The notes below the pieces were generated by a model. It saw only the letters and a list, made by a program, of their open reading frames with translations. It was not told the origin of the DNA and made no database searches. From Hyalangium versicolor (lineage in GTDB: Bacteria; Myxococcota; Myxococcia; Myxococcales; Myxococcaceae): a stretch of 64,000 nucleotides of DNA. Shown here piece by piece: positions 1 to 9,582 of this stretch. A program made the translations under genes and the position numbers. The stretch covers positions 124,001 to 188,000 of the forward strand of contig NZ_JAHXBF010000008.1 of assembly GCF_020103695.1 (NCBI RefSeq). The letters run 5' to 3'. Position 1 is the stretch's first letter; each line of letters starts with the position of its first letter.

Positions 1-2
1 CC

Positions 3-83
3 TCTCGCTCGTTAGGCGCTCTGACCCACAAGCAGGAGCAGTGGCTCGCCGCCATCGACGATGGCCTGGCCTCAATCCCTTGA
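3..83 (+). CDS. C-terminal end of an unknown gene (partial)
   Basis: An open frame enters from the left edge and stops at TGA 81-83, giving a 26-residue tail with GC-rich third positions (ending in AIDDGLASIP). The other two forward frames look less coding-like, and one of them stops at 13-15. No family can be named from so short a tail. It would converge with the minus-strand gene ending at 125. Confidence 0.45.
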   Translation, partial: SRSLGALTHKQEQWLAAIDDGLASIP

Positions 84-124
84 GCTCATGCCTCGTCGAC
101 CCCAGCGCTACGAGTAGAGCCGCC

Positions 125-901
125 TCACGTGAGGAGCGCGGCGACGACTCCGGTGGGCTGCCGTGACTCCTCGCGGAACGTGAGCCACGGCGTCCCGAAG
201 AGCTTCTTCTGGTAGAGGCGGCCCGGGGAGCCTGCGGCCTCCAGCAGCCGGTTGACGACGAGGACGACGGTGTCGCCGTGCCCCACCCGCACGTCGTGCT
301 TCTGCCCCGAGCGGTCTACGATGACGCCGGTGTGCGCGCTCTTGAGCTTGAGGGTGAGGAAGCCGGGCTCACCGATGAGGACGAGCAGCCCCTCGCCCAG
401 CGCCTTGGCATAGCGAGAGTGGGTGTCGGCTGAGGGCATGAAAAAGGAGCGGTCCGCTCGGGCTCGCGCCGACAGGCCCTCTCCGTAGTAGTCGAGCAGC
501 AGCACCGCCGCGTCGTCGGGGCTCAGCTCCGTAGGCGGAGGCCCTGCAGGCCGTGGCCTGCCGCCGGTGAGCTCCGTGGTGCTGCGCAGGGGCAGCGAGG
601 GCAGTCGCTCGCGGCACATCCGTGCGTCCCATTCGGTGAGCAGCCCCCAGGCGTGGAACTGCGCGATGCCTTCCTCCAGCGTGATGCCGGGGGGCGGCTC
701 GGGCTGGAGCAGCACCACCCGGAGCCCCGTGGGCCGGACAGCTAGCGTGGCCAGGCACCGTGTCCCAGCGGGGAGTTCGCGCTTCCAGGACACAGAGATG
801 TCGAACGGCAGCTCCCGGCCGTCCTCCAGGATGAGCGTCCCGAAGCCGCGCTGCGGTTGGAACTCCTTCACGGTGCAAGGAACTGGCTCGTTTGTCTCCA
901 T
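125..901 (-). CDS. Conserved hypothetical protein with an N-terminal cold-shock-like segment
   Basis: A protein of 258 residues if started at the ATG at 901 (METNEPVPCT); an upstream in-frame ATG at 1009 would add 36 low-complexity residues. The first 60 residues (CTVKEFQPQRGFGTLILEDG, then an FDIS segment) resemble the nucleic-acid-binding pattern of cold-shock/OB folds, where a GFGF-like core follows a short beta strand. The remainder is a mixed domain with an invariant-looking LLVLIGEPGF stretch. No enzyme motif, signal peptide or membrane segment is visible. It lies just downstream of, and in the same direction as, the sensor kinase at 1006-3945. The function is unknown; the cold-shock reading is inference from a short motif. 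Confidence 0.6.
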   Translation of the reverse strand: METNEPVPCTVKEFQPQRGFGTLILEDGRELPFDISVSWKRELPAGTRCLATLAVRPTGLRVVLLQPEPPPGITLEEGIAQFHAWGLLTEWDARMCRERLPSLPLRSTTELTGGRPRPAGPPPTELSPDDAAVLLLDYYGEGLSARARADRSFFMPSADTHSRYAKALGEGLLVLIGEPGFLTLKLKSAHTGVIVDRSGQKHDVRVGHGDTVVLVVNRLLEAAGSPGRLYQKKLFGTPWLTFREESRQPTGVVAALLT

Positions 902-1005
902 GGCGTGGACTGTAGCCGCTCCCCCGGCTCGGAGGCGGCGGCAAACGGTGCGCTCTTGCCTCGAGGCCCAGATGGTGGCGCGTTCGTTGAGAGCGCGCTG
1001 CCGCT

Positions 1006-3945
1006 TCATCCAGGACGTGCGGCATGCTCCTTCGCTGTCGACACGATGGGAAGCGTAAAGAAGAACGTGCTTCCCACTCCTGGCTTGCTCTCGACCCAGA
1101 CCTGTCCGTCATGGGACTCGACCAGCCCTTTCACGATGGCCAATCCCAGTCCTGCCCCCTCCTTCCTGCTCGCTCGGGCCTGCCAGAAAGGCTCGAAAAT
1201 GTGAGGCAGGCTCTCTGCGGGGATTCCCGGCCCGGTGTCACCAACCGAGAAGCGCATGGTGTCTCCCACTCGCTCGACTCTGAGGGTAACCTGTCCTCCT
1301 TCGGGCGTGAATTTGAGTGCATTGCCCACCAGATTCGAGAGGATCTGGATCAAGCGATCCCTATCGGCAAGGATCAATGCTCCCTCCTCTGGAGCAGAAC
1401 CCGTGAGCTGGATGGACTTCGCCTCCGCGAGCGCGCGGTGCAGTTCGAGCACCTCCTTGATGAGCGGAGCGGCTTTCTCGGGATGACTCTCCACGGAGAT
1501 GCGACCCGCCTCCATGCGAGCGACGTCCAGCAGATCCTGGATGAGGCGGGTGGAGCGCGAGACCGCTTTTTGGATCGTATCGAGCGGTCGGGTGTCGGTG
1601 AGGCTCTCTGCCGGTAGACGCCTCAGAAGCGTCTGGGCGCTCAGGGAGATGGCTTGGAGAGGTGTGCGGAGATCATGGGCGACGATCCGGAGCACCTCGT
1701 CGCGAGTCCGCGTGGCCTGCTCGGACATCTTGAAGAGGCGGGCATTTTCAACGGCAAGCGCTGCGCGGCGTGCCAGTTCCTCAGCCAGCATGAGGCTCCT
1801 GGCGTCGTAGCGTCGGCCTGACTCGGAGGTCGCGAGGATGAGCGCGCCCAGGGTGTGCCCGCGCGCCAGGAGAGGCACGACCATGCAAGAGACCGGCTGG
1901 AGCTGGCGAAGTAGCACCAGGTGACCTTCATCCTCCGCCGCCTCATTGAGCACTGTCTGAGGGAACTCCGGAAGGAGCGCTGACTCGCGTGTCCGAAGCA
2001 CCTTCGCCACGATGTGGCCATGCCGAGCCGGATCGTGGGAGTACCGGGTGAGCATCTCCTGCAAGATGCGTTGCTTCTCGACACTCGCGGCCGCGCCTTC
2101 AACCGCCGCCACCCGCCCTTCGTCATCCAGGAGATCGATGACACACCAGTCCGCCAAGGCCGGCACAACCAGCCGTGCCACGGTGGCCAGCGTGGCCTGC
2201 GGATCGAGGGAGACTGCGAGCTGAGGGCCGACGTCGGCCAGGAAGCGCCAATCCTGTTCCAGCCGCTTGCGCTCGGAGATGTCCTGAACCTGCGAGATGA
2301 AGTAGAGCGGCTGGCCTCGGGAGTCGTGGACCAGGGAGACCGTCAGCAAGCACGTGACGAGATGTCCCTTCTTATGGATATAGCGCTTCTCGAGCTGATA
2401 GGAGCGGATGTCCCCTTGAAGGAGCCGACGTACGTTCGCCAGATCCTCCTCCAGATCCTCGGTGTAGGTAATGTCCTGGAAGGTCTTGGAGAGAATTTCC
2501 TCCTCCGAATAGCCGACGATCTCACACAGGGACCGGTTCACATTCAGGAAAAGGCCGTCCACGCCCACCAAGGCCATCCCGATAGGAGCGTTCTCATACG
2601 CGGTACGAAATCGCTCCTCACTCTCTCGGAGCACCTCCCCTGCGCGCCTGTTCTCCGTGTTGTCTCGGAGGATGATGGTAAAGAGTTGCCTCCCTCCCAC
2701 CGCGATCTTCGAGATGCTGGCCTCAGCGGGAAACTCCTTGCCGCTTCTCCTCAGGCAGGAGATCGGGAGCCGCTCGCCCATCTGCCGAGCCGTTTGTGGA
2801 CCTGCCGCGAAATTGCGGATGTGCTGCCCGTGGATCTCTCGCAGCCGCGCGGGAAGAAGGATCTCCAGCGGCTGTCCGAGGATTTCGCGAGTGGAGTAAC
2901 CGAAGATTCTCTCCGCTCCTTCATTGAAGAGAGTGATCCGCTGCTGCTCGTCGACGGAGATGATCGCGTCGGCGGCGCTGGAGACGATGGCAGAGAGGCG
3001 CGCCTCCGAGAGACGGTATCCCTGCTCCAGCTCACGCCTCCTCACATCGATGCGCTGCAGGGCCGCCGCATTCCAGACGATGAGGAGCAACAGGCTCAGC
3101 GTGGTGATGACCACGAAGATCGCGACCCCGACCGCAGTCCCATACAGCCCCAGCCTCTCACCCAGAATCCGTAGCCCTCCACCCACCGCGGGGACAAGAA
3201 TGGCCGCAGGAAGCAGCCGTCGAGCCATGAAGCTTCCCGCGTCATCTCCGGTGACCCACCGCATCACCCCTCTGTCAGGCCGGGCAAAGAGGATCCCCAG
3301 CGACAGCATCAGGAAGGCGAATGCGGTGTGAACCGCAATGGGAGTGAAGAACGGGAGAGAGGAGATCAATCTCTCTGAAGTGAACAGCGCCTCTACCAGG
3401 TACGCGTATCCGAGCAAGGCCAATGAAGCAAAGCCTCCAGCAATGAGCGCGAAGAACTGGGCAGGACGATGCCCTCGACGCGTTTCAACATCCAGGAGCC
3501 GAAGAGCCAGCCCGAGCAGGCAGAAGCAGAGCGCCGTTATTGGAGCGGGTCGTCCTGGCAGATGGGGTACGACGCTCTGGACCGTCTCCTTGAAGAGAAG
3601 GAGATCGATCCCGAGATCGACCGCGAAGATGTACTCGACGAGGTTCAGCCCTCCCAACAGCACGACCCCCATCGCCAGCGCATGACTGAGCCTTCGACGC
3701 TGGGAATTCAGCGGCTGCGCGCGATTCAGCCAGAGTGAGGCACCGCTCAAGAGAAGGCCCACGGCCGTGTTCGGCATCATGATGCCGGAGCTCGGCAGGG
3801 GGATGACACGGACAATCCCCACCAAACCCCACCACCAGCCAAGGAGGTCGAGACAGGCCACCAGGATGGCAAGCGTGCTCGTGACCGGCACCCACCTGCC
3901 GAGCACTTGCTGGATGTGTGTCGCCCCTGGCCTCTCTTCCAACAT
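1006..3945 (-). CDS. Membrane sensor histidine kinase with PAS-PAS-GAF-HisKA-HATPase
   Basis: About 979 residues from the ATG at 3945, which follows a G-rich ribosome site; a GTG at 3996 would add 17. Roughly the first 320 residues hold about eight hydrophobic helices (a MASE-like sensory region). Then come two PAS domains (about 320-440 and 445-565), a GAF domain (about 570-735), a HisKA domain with H757 in an HDLRTP box, and an HATPase domain with an N-box (NLVGNALKFTPEGG), a GDTGPGIP G1 box and a GAGLGLAIV G2 box. It should autophosphorylate and pass phosphate to a separate response regulator, since it carries no receiver of its own and none is adjacent. The input signal is unknown; multiple PAS/GAF domains suggest redox, light or small-ligand sensing. 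Architecture of this kind is common in myxobacteria. Confidence 0.9.
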   Translation of the reverse strand: MLEERPGATHIQQVLGRWVPVTSTLAILVACLDLLGWWWGLVGIVRVIPLPSSGIMMPNTAVGLLLSGASLWLNRAQPLNSQRRRLSHALAMGVVLLGGLNLVEYIFAVDLGIDLLLFKETVQSVVPHLPGRPAPITALCFCLLGLALRLLDVETRRGHRPAQFFALIAGGFASLALLGYAYLVEALFTSERLISSLPFFTPIAVHTAFAFLMLSLGILFARPDRGVMRWVTGDDAGSFMARRLLPAAILVPAVGGGLRILGERLGLYGTAVGVAIFVVITTLSLLLLIVWNAAALQRIDVRRRELEQGYRLSEARLSAIVSSAADAIISVDEQQRITLFNEGAERIFGYSTREILGQPLEILLPARLREIHGQHIRNFAAGPQTARQMGERLPISCLRRSGKEFPAEASISKIAVGGRQLFTIILRDNTENRRAGEVLRESEERFRTAYENAPIGMALVGVDGLFLNVNRSLCEIVGYSEEEILSKTFQDITYTEDLEEDLANVRRLLQGDIRSYQLEKRYIHKKGHLVTCLLTVSLVHDSRGQPLYFISQVQDISERKRLEQDWRFLADVGPQLAVSLDPQATLATVARLVVPALADWCVIDLLDDEGRVAAVEGAAASVEKQRILQEMLTRYSHDPARHGHIVAKVLRTRESALLPEFPQTVLNEAAEDEGHLVLLRQLQPVSCMVVPLLARGHTLGALILATSESGRRYDARSLMLAEELARRAALAVENARLFKMSEQATRTRDEVLRIVAHDLRTPLQAISLSAQTLLRRLPAESLTDTRPLDTIQKAVSRSTRLIQDLLDVARMEAGRISVESHPEKAAPLIKEVLELHRALAEAKSIQLTGSAPEEGALILADRDRLIQILSNLVGNALKFTPEGGQVTLRVERVGDTMRFSVGDTGPGIPAESLPHIFEPFWQARASRKEGAGLGLAIVKGLVESHDGQVWVESKPGVGSTFFFTLPIVSTAKEHAARPG

Positions 3946-4253
3946 GGCCCCCCCATGTTCGGGGCGCTCGGCCCCTCGAAGAGAGCGAGTTCCCACTCCA
4001 CCGCCTCTCTCATCCTTCAGGTGTTCTCAACTCGTTGCCGCGCATGAGGCTGGAGCCAGGAGACTCCTGCGGCACGACAATCTTATGCCTCGCCGTTCAC
4101 TCACGATGCTGGCCGAGAGGCCATTGACGATTTCAATAAAGACCATTCGCTATGCGCCGCTGGACCAATAGTGCCGCGCTCGCGGAATGTACAGCGGCAG
4201 TCCAGCCAGGGCCATCGTCGCCAGCCCACGGGCCGGCAGCTCGGCCGAGCCGT

Positions 4254-6815
4254 TCACAAAAAGTCGTAGCGGCGGGAGAACGCGCGGTTCAGCAAGGTGG
4301 CTGACAGCAGGTAGAGGACGACCAGCCCCGCCAGCGCGAGCACGAGCAGGACCGGCGGAGCCACGAAGCCGAACCATGCGCCCAGGGGCGTGAAGGGCAG
4401 CAGGTTGGCCACGGCGATGGCGCCCAGCGAGGACAGCACCAGCCAGGGCGAGGGCCGGCTGCGCAGCGGGTTGCGCCGGGTGCGGATGATGAAGATGACG
4501 AACACCTGCGTGGTGAGCGACTCCATGAACCACGCCGTCTGGAACAGCGCCTCGTGCGCCTGGAAGAGCAGCAGCAGCGCGGCGAAGGTGGCCGCGTCGA
4601 AGAGCGAGCTGAGCACACCGAACACCGCCATGAAGCGCTGCATGCGGCGCAGGTCCCACCGGGTGGGCTTCGCGAGCTGTTCCGAGTCCACCTCGTCCAG
4701 GGGAATGGCCAGCTCCGACACGTCATAGAGCAGGTTGTTCAAGAGGATCTGGAGGGGCCGCATGGGCAGGAAGGGCAGCAGCACCGAGGCGCCCGCCATG
4801 CTCAGCATGTTGCCGAAGTTGGAGCTGGTTCCCATGCGGATGTACTTCATGACGTTGCCGTAGGTGCGCCGGCCCTCCCGCACGCCGATCTCGAGCACGG
4901 CCAGGTCCTGCTTGAGCAACAGCAGATCCGCGGCCTCGCGGGCCACGTCCACCGCGCCGTCCACGGAGATGCCCACGTCCGCGGCGTGGAGCGAGGGCGC
5001 GTCGTTGATGCCGTCGCCCATGTAGCCCACCACGTGCCCGCCGTGGCGCAGCGAGCGGATGATGCGGCTCTTCTGTACCGGGGACACACGGGCGAAGAGC
5101 GAGGCGCGCTCCGCGCGCACCTGGAGCGCCTGCTCGTCCAGCGCCTCCATCTCCTTGCCGGTGAGCACCTCGTCCACCTGGAGGCCCAGCTCCCGGCAGA
5201 CGTGGAGGGCCACGCGCTCGTCATCTCCTGTCACCACCTTCACCCGGACGCCGCCGCGCACGAGTGCCTCCAGCGCGGGACGGGCGCTCTGCTTCGGTGG
5301 ATCCAGGAAGGCGGCGAAGCCGGCGAAGGTGAGCTCCACCTCGTCTCCGGTGCGTGCCACCTGCACGTCCGGAGGCTCATCGCGCCAGGCCACCGCAAGC
5401 ACGCGGAAGCCCTCCTCACCCAGCTTGGCGAAGCGCGCCTGGACTCGGGTCAGGCTCCCTCTGCTGAGAGGGCGCAGGGTACGGCCCTCGTCCTCCTCGT
5501 ACTGGGTACAGCGCGGGAGGAGCTGCTCGGGAGCGCCCTTCACCACCAGCAGACGACGGCCCTCGCGCTCCAGCAGCAAGGAGACGCGGCGGCGCTCGAA
5601 GTCGAAGGGCACCTCGTCCACCTTGCGCCAGCCGTCCGCCTTCACCTCTTCGTGCGCGAGGATGGCCTCATCCATGGGGCTGCGCAGGCCGGACTCGAAG
5701 TGGCTGTTGAGCCATGCAAGCTCCAGCACGCGAGTGCGCTCCTGGCCCAGGGCGTCCTCGTGACGCTCCAGGTGGATGCGCGCCTCGGTGAGCGTGCCCG
5801 TCTTGTCCGTGCACAGCACGTCCATGCTGCCCAGGTCGTGCACGGCGCTCAGCCGCTTGACGATGACGTGCCGGGCTGCCATGCGCAGCGCTCCGCGAGA
5901 CAGCGTCACGGAGACGACCATGGGCAGCAGCTCCGGGGTGAGGCCCACCGCCAGCGCCACGGCAAAGAGGAAGGACTCCAGCAGCGGCCGGTGCGCGTGC
6001 AGGTGCATGAGCAGCACGAAGAGCACCAGCAGCACCGTGAGCCGCATCAGCATCAGCCCGAAGTGGCGCGTCTCCAGCTCGAAGGCCGTGGCGGGCGCGC
6101 GCTGCGTCAGTGCGTGGGCGATGGAGCCCATCGCCGTCGTCGAGCCTGTGCCGAACACGAGCACCTTCGCTGTCCCGCTGATGACGGAGGTGCCCATGAA
6201 GACGGCGTTGGTGGCCTCGGCGGGGCTGGCGCCGGGAGCGGCCTCTCCGGGGTTCTTCTCCACCGGGTAGGGCTCGCCCGTGAGCAGCGCCTGGTTCACG
6301 TAGAGATCCTTGGCCACGAGCAGCCGCGCGTCCGCGGGCACCAGGCTGCCGGCCTCCAGCAGCACGATGTCTCCGGGCACGAGCGTGGCGGAGGGCACGT
6401 CCTGTTCCTTCCCATCTCGCAGGACACGGGCGCGGGGAGCCACCGAGCGCCGCAGCCGCTCCGCTGCGTCTCCGGCGCGGTGCTCCTGGAGGAAGTCCAG
6501 CGTCACGCTGAGCAGCAGCACGGTGGCGATGATGGAGGCGCTGGTCAGGTCTCCCGTGAGCGCGGACACGATGCAGGCCACCAGCAGCACGAGCACGAGC
6601 GGATCCCGGAAGCGCCGCAGGAAGTCCAGGATGGGAGAGTGGCGGCCGTGCTGCTCCGGGGTGTTGGGGCCATGGCGCTCGAGGCGGGAGGTGGCCTCTT
6701 GGCTCGACAGTCCCGAGGGGCTGCTCCCGAGCCTCGTCAGGAGCGCCTCGGCGGGTCCGCTCCACGCTGGGGGCTCGCGAGCGGGAGCCGAGCGTGTGGC
6801 GGATCGCTCACCCAT
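4254..6815 (-). CDS. mgtA: Magnesium-transporting type P-type ATPase (P3B, MgtA/MgtB-like)
   Basis: 853 residues, the normal length for MgtA/MgtB. Visible in order: a cation-transporter N-terminal domain, two membrane helices (about 65-110), an actuator domain with LTGEPYPVEK near residue 180, a helix pair ending in VGLTPELLPM (about 290-300), the phosphorylation site D337 in DKTGTLT, a nucleotide-binding region, the GDGINDAPSL hinge, and six C-terminal helices. P3B enzymes use ATP to import Mg2+ across the inner membrane. The start codon overlaps the end of the upstream flippase-like gene by 8 bases, so both are probably on one transcript. No Mg2+-sensing leader can be placed because the upstream sequence is coding. 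Substrate assignment is from family membership. Confidence 0.9.
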   Translation of the reverse strand: MGERSATRSAPAREPPAWSGPAEALLTRLGSSPSGLSSQEATSRLERHGPNTPEQHGRHSPILDFLRRFRDPLVLVLLVACIVSALTGDLTSASIIATVLLLSVTLDFLQEHRAGDAAERLRRSVAPRARVLRDGKEQDVPSATLVPGDIVLLEAGSLVPADARLLVAKDLYVNQALLTGEPYPVEKNPGEAAPGASPAEATNAVFMGTSVISGTAKVLVFGTGSTTAMGSIAHALTQRAPATAFELETRHFGLMLMRLTVLLVLFVLLMHLHAHRPLLESFLFAVALAVGLTPELLPMVVSVTLSRGALRMAARHVIVKRLSAVHDLGSMDVLCTDKTGTLTEARIHLERHEDALGQERTRVLELAWLNSHFESGLRSPMDEAILAHEEVKADGWRKVDEVPFDFERRRVSLLLEREGRRLLVVKGAPEQLLPRCTQYEEDEGRTLRPLSRGSLTRVQARFAKLGEEGFRVLAVAWRDEPPDVQVARTGDEVELTFAGFAAFLDPPKQSARPALEALVRGGVRVKVVTGDDERVALHVCRELGLQVDEVLTGKEMEALDEQALQVRAERASLFARVSPVQKSRIIRSLRHGGHVVGYMGDGINDAPSLHAADVGISVDGAVDVAREAADLLLLKQDLAVLEIGVREGRRTYGNVMKYIRMGTSSNFGNMLSMAGASVLLPFLPMRPLQILLNNLLYDVSELAIPLDEVDSEQLAKPTRWDLRRMQRFMAVFGVLSSLFDAATFAALLLLFQAHEALFQTAWFMESLTTQVFVIFIIRTRRNPLRSRPSPWLVLSSLGAIAVANLLPFTPLGAWFGFVAPPVLLVLALAGLVVLYLLSATLLNRAFSRRYDFL

Positions 6816-7839
6816 CGGGCTTCTCCTCGGAGGTGCTCCATTTGAGGAGATAGAGGCCCGCCGGCAGTGGGAGCCAGAGGGTGAAGCCGCGCAGCAGCAG
6901 GGTGCCGGCGAGCGCTGTTTCGAGCGGGACTCCGAGCAGGTTGAGCAGGCCGACGCAGGCGGCCTCGAAAGTGCCGACGCCGCCGGGGATGATGCCCACT
7001 GTCTCGGCGACGGACGCGAGCATGAAGCTGACGAGCACGGTGCTCAGCGGAGCGGTGTGGCCCAGGGCTCGGAGCGCGGCGCCGAGGGTGGCTGCGTCGA
7101 GCAGGAAGATGGAGAGGTAGAGCAGGGTGCTCTCGAAGAGCAGCGGGGGGTTGCGCACCAGCCCGGGAGGCACCTGGGAGATGGCGCTCAGCAGACGTTC
7201 GAGGCCGGGCACGCGTCGAGACCATCGGGGAGGAGCCCAGCCCTGGTGGCGGGTGAGCCAGAGGATGGTGACGGGCACGATGGCGAACAGGATGGAGAAC
7301 GTTCCGGCCAGCCACGTCACCAGGGGGATGAGCTGGTGCCGGGCCCAGAGGAACAGGACGCTGCCGCCGAGCGTGAGGGCCTGGGAGATGTAGAGACACA
7401 GGTTGGTGATGAGCACGGAGGCGGCGGCCGCGCCCGGGGAGGCGCCCTGTCGCCGGAGTCCTCGGGCGACGACGAGCGAGCCTCCGAGTCCCGCGCTGGG
7501 GAAGATCTGATCGAAGGAGAGCTTCATGAGGGACAGGCGGGCGAGGGCGAGCACGGGAGCGTGGACTCCGGTGCGCAGCAGGACGCGCTTCCAGAGGGCT
7601 GCGGCACACAGGTAGGTGCACGCCTGGAGCCCTGCCGCGGCGAGGAGCCAGCCGGGGCGGGCCTGGAGGAAGAGGCGGGCCAGCTCCTGCTCCTCGGCAT
7701 AGCGAGCGAGGACGAAGATGAGGAATCCCGCGAGCAGGAGGATCCCGGGCACCCAGCCCCAGCGCTTGCGCCCTGTGAGAGCAGGCGGAGGTGGGAGCGC
7801 ATCTTTTGCCTCCATCCGCGCTTCCGGGCCAGGACTCAC
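6808..7839 (-). CDS. Flippase-like integral membrane protein (LPG synthase transmembrane / UPF0104 family)
   Basis: 343 residues from a GTG at 7839, preferred because AGGAGG lies seven bases upstream; an internal ATG sits at 7815. There are about eight hydrophobic helices, beginning GILLLAGFLIFVLARY, and the family landmarks FPSAGLGGSLVVARGLRRQG and GIIPGGVGTFEAA, where prolines and glycines recur in the membrane core. The family includes the transmembrane part of MprF and other lysyl-phosphatidylglycerol synthase-like proteins; many stand-alone members are of unknown substrate, with lipid translocation assumed. It overlaps the Mg2+ ATPase downstream by 8 bases, suggesting translational coupling and perhaps a shared envelope-stress role. 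Confidence 0.8.
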   Translation of the reverse strand: MSPGPEARMEAKDALPPPPALTGRKRWGWVPGILLLAGFLIFVLARYAEEQELARLFLQARPGWLLAAAGLQACTYLCAAALWKRVLLRTGVHAPVLALARLSLMKLSFDQIFPSAGLGGSLVVARGLRRQGASPGAAAASVLITNLCLYISQALTLGGSVLFLWARHQLIPLVTWLAGTFSILFAIVPVTILWLTRHQGWAPPRWSRRVPGLERLLSAISQVPPGLVRNPPLLFESTLLYLSIFLLDAATLGAALRALGHTAPLSTVLVSFMLASVAETVGIIPGGVGTFEAACVGLLNLLGVPLETALAGTLLLRGFTLWLPLPAGLYLLKWSTSEEKPDG

Positions 7840-7935
7840 CCGTACCTCCTGACGATGTCTCTGAGGATGTGTCTCCGGGGGGCGGGACGCAGCGTTGAAG
7901 CGGGGAGGCGAGGGAGTGCTTCTGCGGGAGGCCCC

Positions 7936-9009
7936 TCACCACCGCACGCGGGTACCCAGGCCGAGCGTCAGGAACTGCTCCCGAGATGCGCTCCCGCTGT
8001 CGGCGAGCTGGAGCAGGTAGCGCGCCTCGAAGGCCAGCGGGGGGATCTGCTCCCAGGGGCGAACCTCCACCTCCGCCCCCACCGAACCTCCAAAGTGAGC
8101 AGTGATGTTGCCATGGTGTCCCAGCCCTACCAGCAGCGAAGCCCGGGTGGGGCCCAGCGACACGGTGCCGCGCATCACGCCCCCGAGCTGCTCGAGGGAG
8201 TGGTCTTCGTGGAACGATGAGCCGTTGCCCTCCACGACCGTGCGGTCGCCCACGTTGTTGTACACGGCGAGCTCCGGGCCGAGCGCGAAGTGGGGGCCGA
8301 GCAGCAAGAGCGCGTGAATCCGTCCTCCGTAGCCCACAGTCACCCGGGATCTGCCCAGAGCCATCGCATTGCCCAGCAGCAGCCCGAACTCGCCGCGATG
8401 GCCCGTCTGGGCGAACCAGCGGCCGATGACGCCGGGCTCCTCCAGCCGCAACGAGAGGGGACCTTGCTTGTCACGCTCGTACACGGTGTCCCAGTGGATG
8501 TTCGCCAGTCCCGCCACCAGGCCCAGAGCCGCGCCGATCGCTCCGCCGACGAGGAAGCCCGTGCCGGTGCAGCCCGCGACGTCGACAGCCCCTTCCGTGG
8601 AGCTCAGCAGGCAGACGGAGCCCGCCCCCAGTGCCCCGAGCAGGCCACCGACTCCGCCGCCCACGAGCCCGCCCCGGAGCAACCAGCGCTTCTCCAGGTC
8701 CAGCCGCTCCACGTTGGCCAGCGGCACGTTCACCACCTGGCGGGTGCGCAGCTGCAAGGAGAGCCCTTCGGGCACCAGGCCCAGGAGCTTGCCGGAGTAG
8801 CTCGGGCCCTCGGACAGACGGAGGATCAGCGTGTCGCCCGGTTCGAGGACGAGCGGGAGCTCCGCTCGGGCGGCTTCATGCGCCGGCCGGGGGCTGGGAG
8901 CGGCGGGGACGAGAGGAGGCGCGGACGTCTCGGTCGGAGAAGGGGCGTCGGTCTGCGCATGCGTCACCGGAGCTGACACCAGGACCCAGAGGAGGAGCGG
9001 CAGTCGCAT
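7936..9009 (-). CDS. Exported protein with glycine-rich hydrophobic core, probably outer-membrane associated
   Basis: 357 residues with a clear signal peptide (MRLPLLLWVLVSAPVTHAQ, cleavage likely after HAQ). A proline-rich linker follows, then a small beta domain that seems to bind or present something (LVLEPGDTLILRLSEG). Next comes a double glycine-zipper stretch (GGLVGGGVGGLLGALGAG and GFLVGGAIGAALGLVAGL), and finally a region of alternating residues typical of beta-barrel strands ending in an aromatic residue (RVRW). This is consistent with an outer-membrane protein of unknown function. It reads in the same direction as the flippase/MgtA pair 96 bases downstream, but nothing ties their roles together. 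Confidence 0.65.
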   Translation of the reverse strand: MRLPLLLWVLVSAPVTHAQTDAPSPTETSAPPLVPAAPSPRPAHEAARAELPLVLEPGDTLILRLSEGPSYSGKLLGLVPEGLSLQLRTRQVVNVPLANVERLDLEKRWLLRGGLVGGGVGGLLGALGAGSVCLLSSTEGAVDVAGCTGTGFLVGGAIGAALGLVAGLANIHWDTVYERDKQGPLSLRLEEPGVIGRWFAQTGHRGEFGLLLGNAMALGRSRVTVGYGGRIHALLLLGPHFALGPELAVYNNVGDRTVVEGNGSSFHEDHSLEQLGGVMRGTVSLGPTRASLLVGLGHHGNITAHFGGSVGAEVEVRPWEQIPPLAFEARYLLQLADSGSASREQFLTLGLGTRVRW

Positions 9010-9037
9010 GGGGATCCCGAACCCTGGCTTGGAAGGA

Positions 9038-9526
9038 CTAGAAGCCGCAGAGCGTGTTCGCGGTGCTCGAGGCCGAAGCGAATTGATCGGAAGGGGTCAG
9101 CACGTAGGAGAAGCACTGCGACACCTTCCCCTTGTCTGTGTCCGCATCCATCTGGACGACGCACGGGCCGGGTCCGCTCATGGTCAGCTCGAAGGCGCAG
9201 GTCAACGAGCAGCTTGGAGGCGTGCCCACGGTGCAGGCCGACCCTTGCGGCGGGGTGAGCGCCAGGGTGGTGATGGAGATGATGGGCGTCTCCTGCTGGC
9301 TGTTCTTCGCCGCGAAGACGGAGACGGGGATCTTCACCGGCCACTGCGGAGCGGTCTCATAGCCCTGGCCGCCGCCGCCCGTGCCATTGCCGAAGCCGCC
9401 ACCAGCCGTGTCCTTCGCGGAATAGCTCGTCTGGAGCAGGATGTCGTCGCCACAGCCGGCCGTGGCTCCGAGGAGGAAGAGCGCTGCCAGCAAGGAGGGG
9501 GTTGCATGAGCGCGGTCAGGTCGCAT
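9038..9526 (-). CDS. Small putative lipoprotein
   Basis: 162 residues. The N-terminus is a lipoprotein-type signal (SLLAALFLLGATAGC) with a Cys at about residue 25 followed by GDD; aspartate close to the lipidated Cys is a plausible sorting signal. A glycine-rich linker (GGGFGNGTGGGGQG) leads into a compact beta-rich domain containing several cysteines (TCAFELTMSGPGPCVVQMD). The family is not recognised. It lies 28 bases upstream of the glycine-zipper outer-membrane gene and reads the same way, so the two may be co-expressed envelope components. Confidence 0.6.
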   Translation of the reverse strand: MRPDRAHATPSLLAALFLLGATAGCGDDILLQTSYSAKDTAGGGFGNGTGGGGQGYETAPQWPVKIPVSVFAAKNSQQETPIISITTLALTPPQGSACTVGTPPSCSLTCAFELTMSGPGPCVVQMDADTDKGKVSQCFSYVLTPSDQFASASSTANTLCGF

Positions 9527-9582
9527 GGGGCGGGAGTGTAGCCGGAAAGCGTGCCTGCCATTCCATGGACGAGAGTGGGGCG

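Noticed and set aside
369..1112. Long minus-strand open frame of 247 codons
   Set aside because: It is the antisense or shifted-frame shadow of the hypothetical gene at 125-901 and the kinase end; composition is Arg/Pro/Ala-rich noise.
4554..6845. Plus-strand open frame of 763 codons over the P-type ATPase
   Set aside because: His/Gln/Arg-rich translation is the mirror of the Mg2+ ATPase coding strand; the real gene has all P-type motifs on the minus strand.
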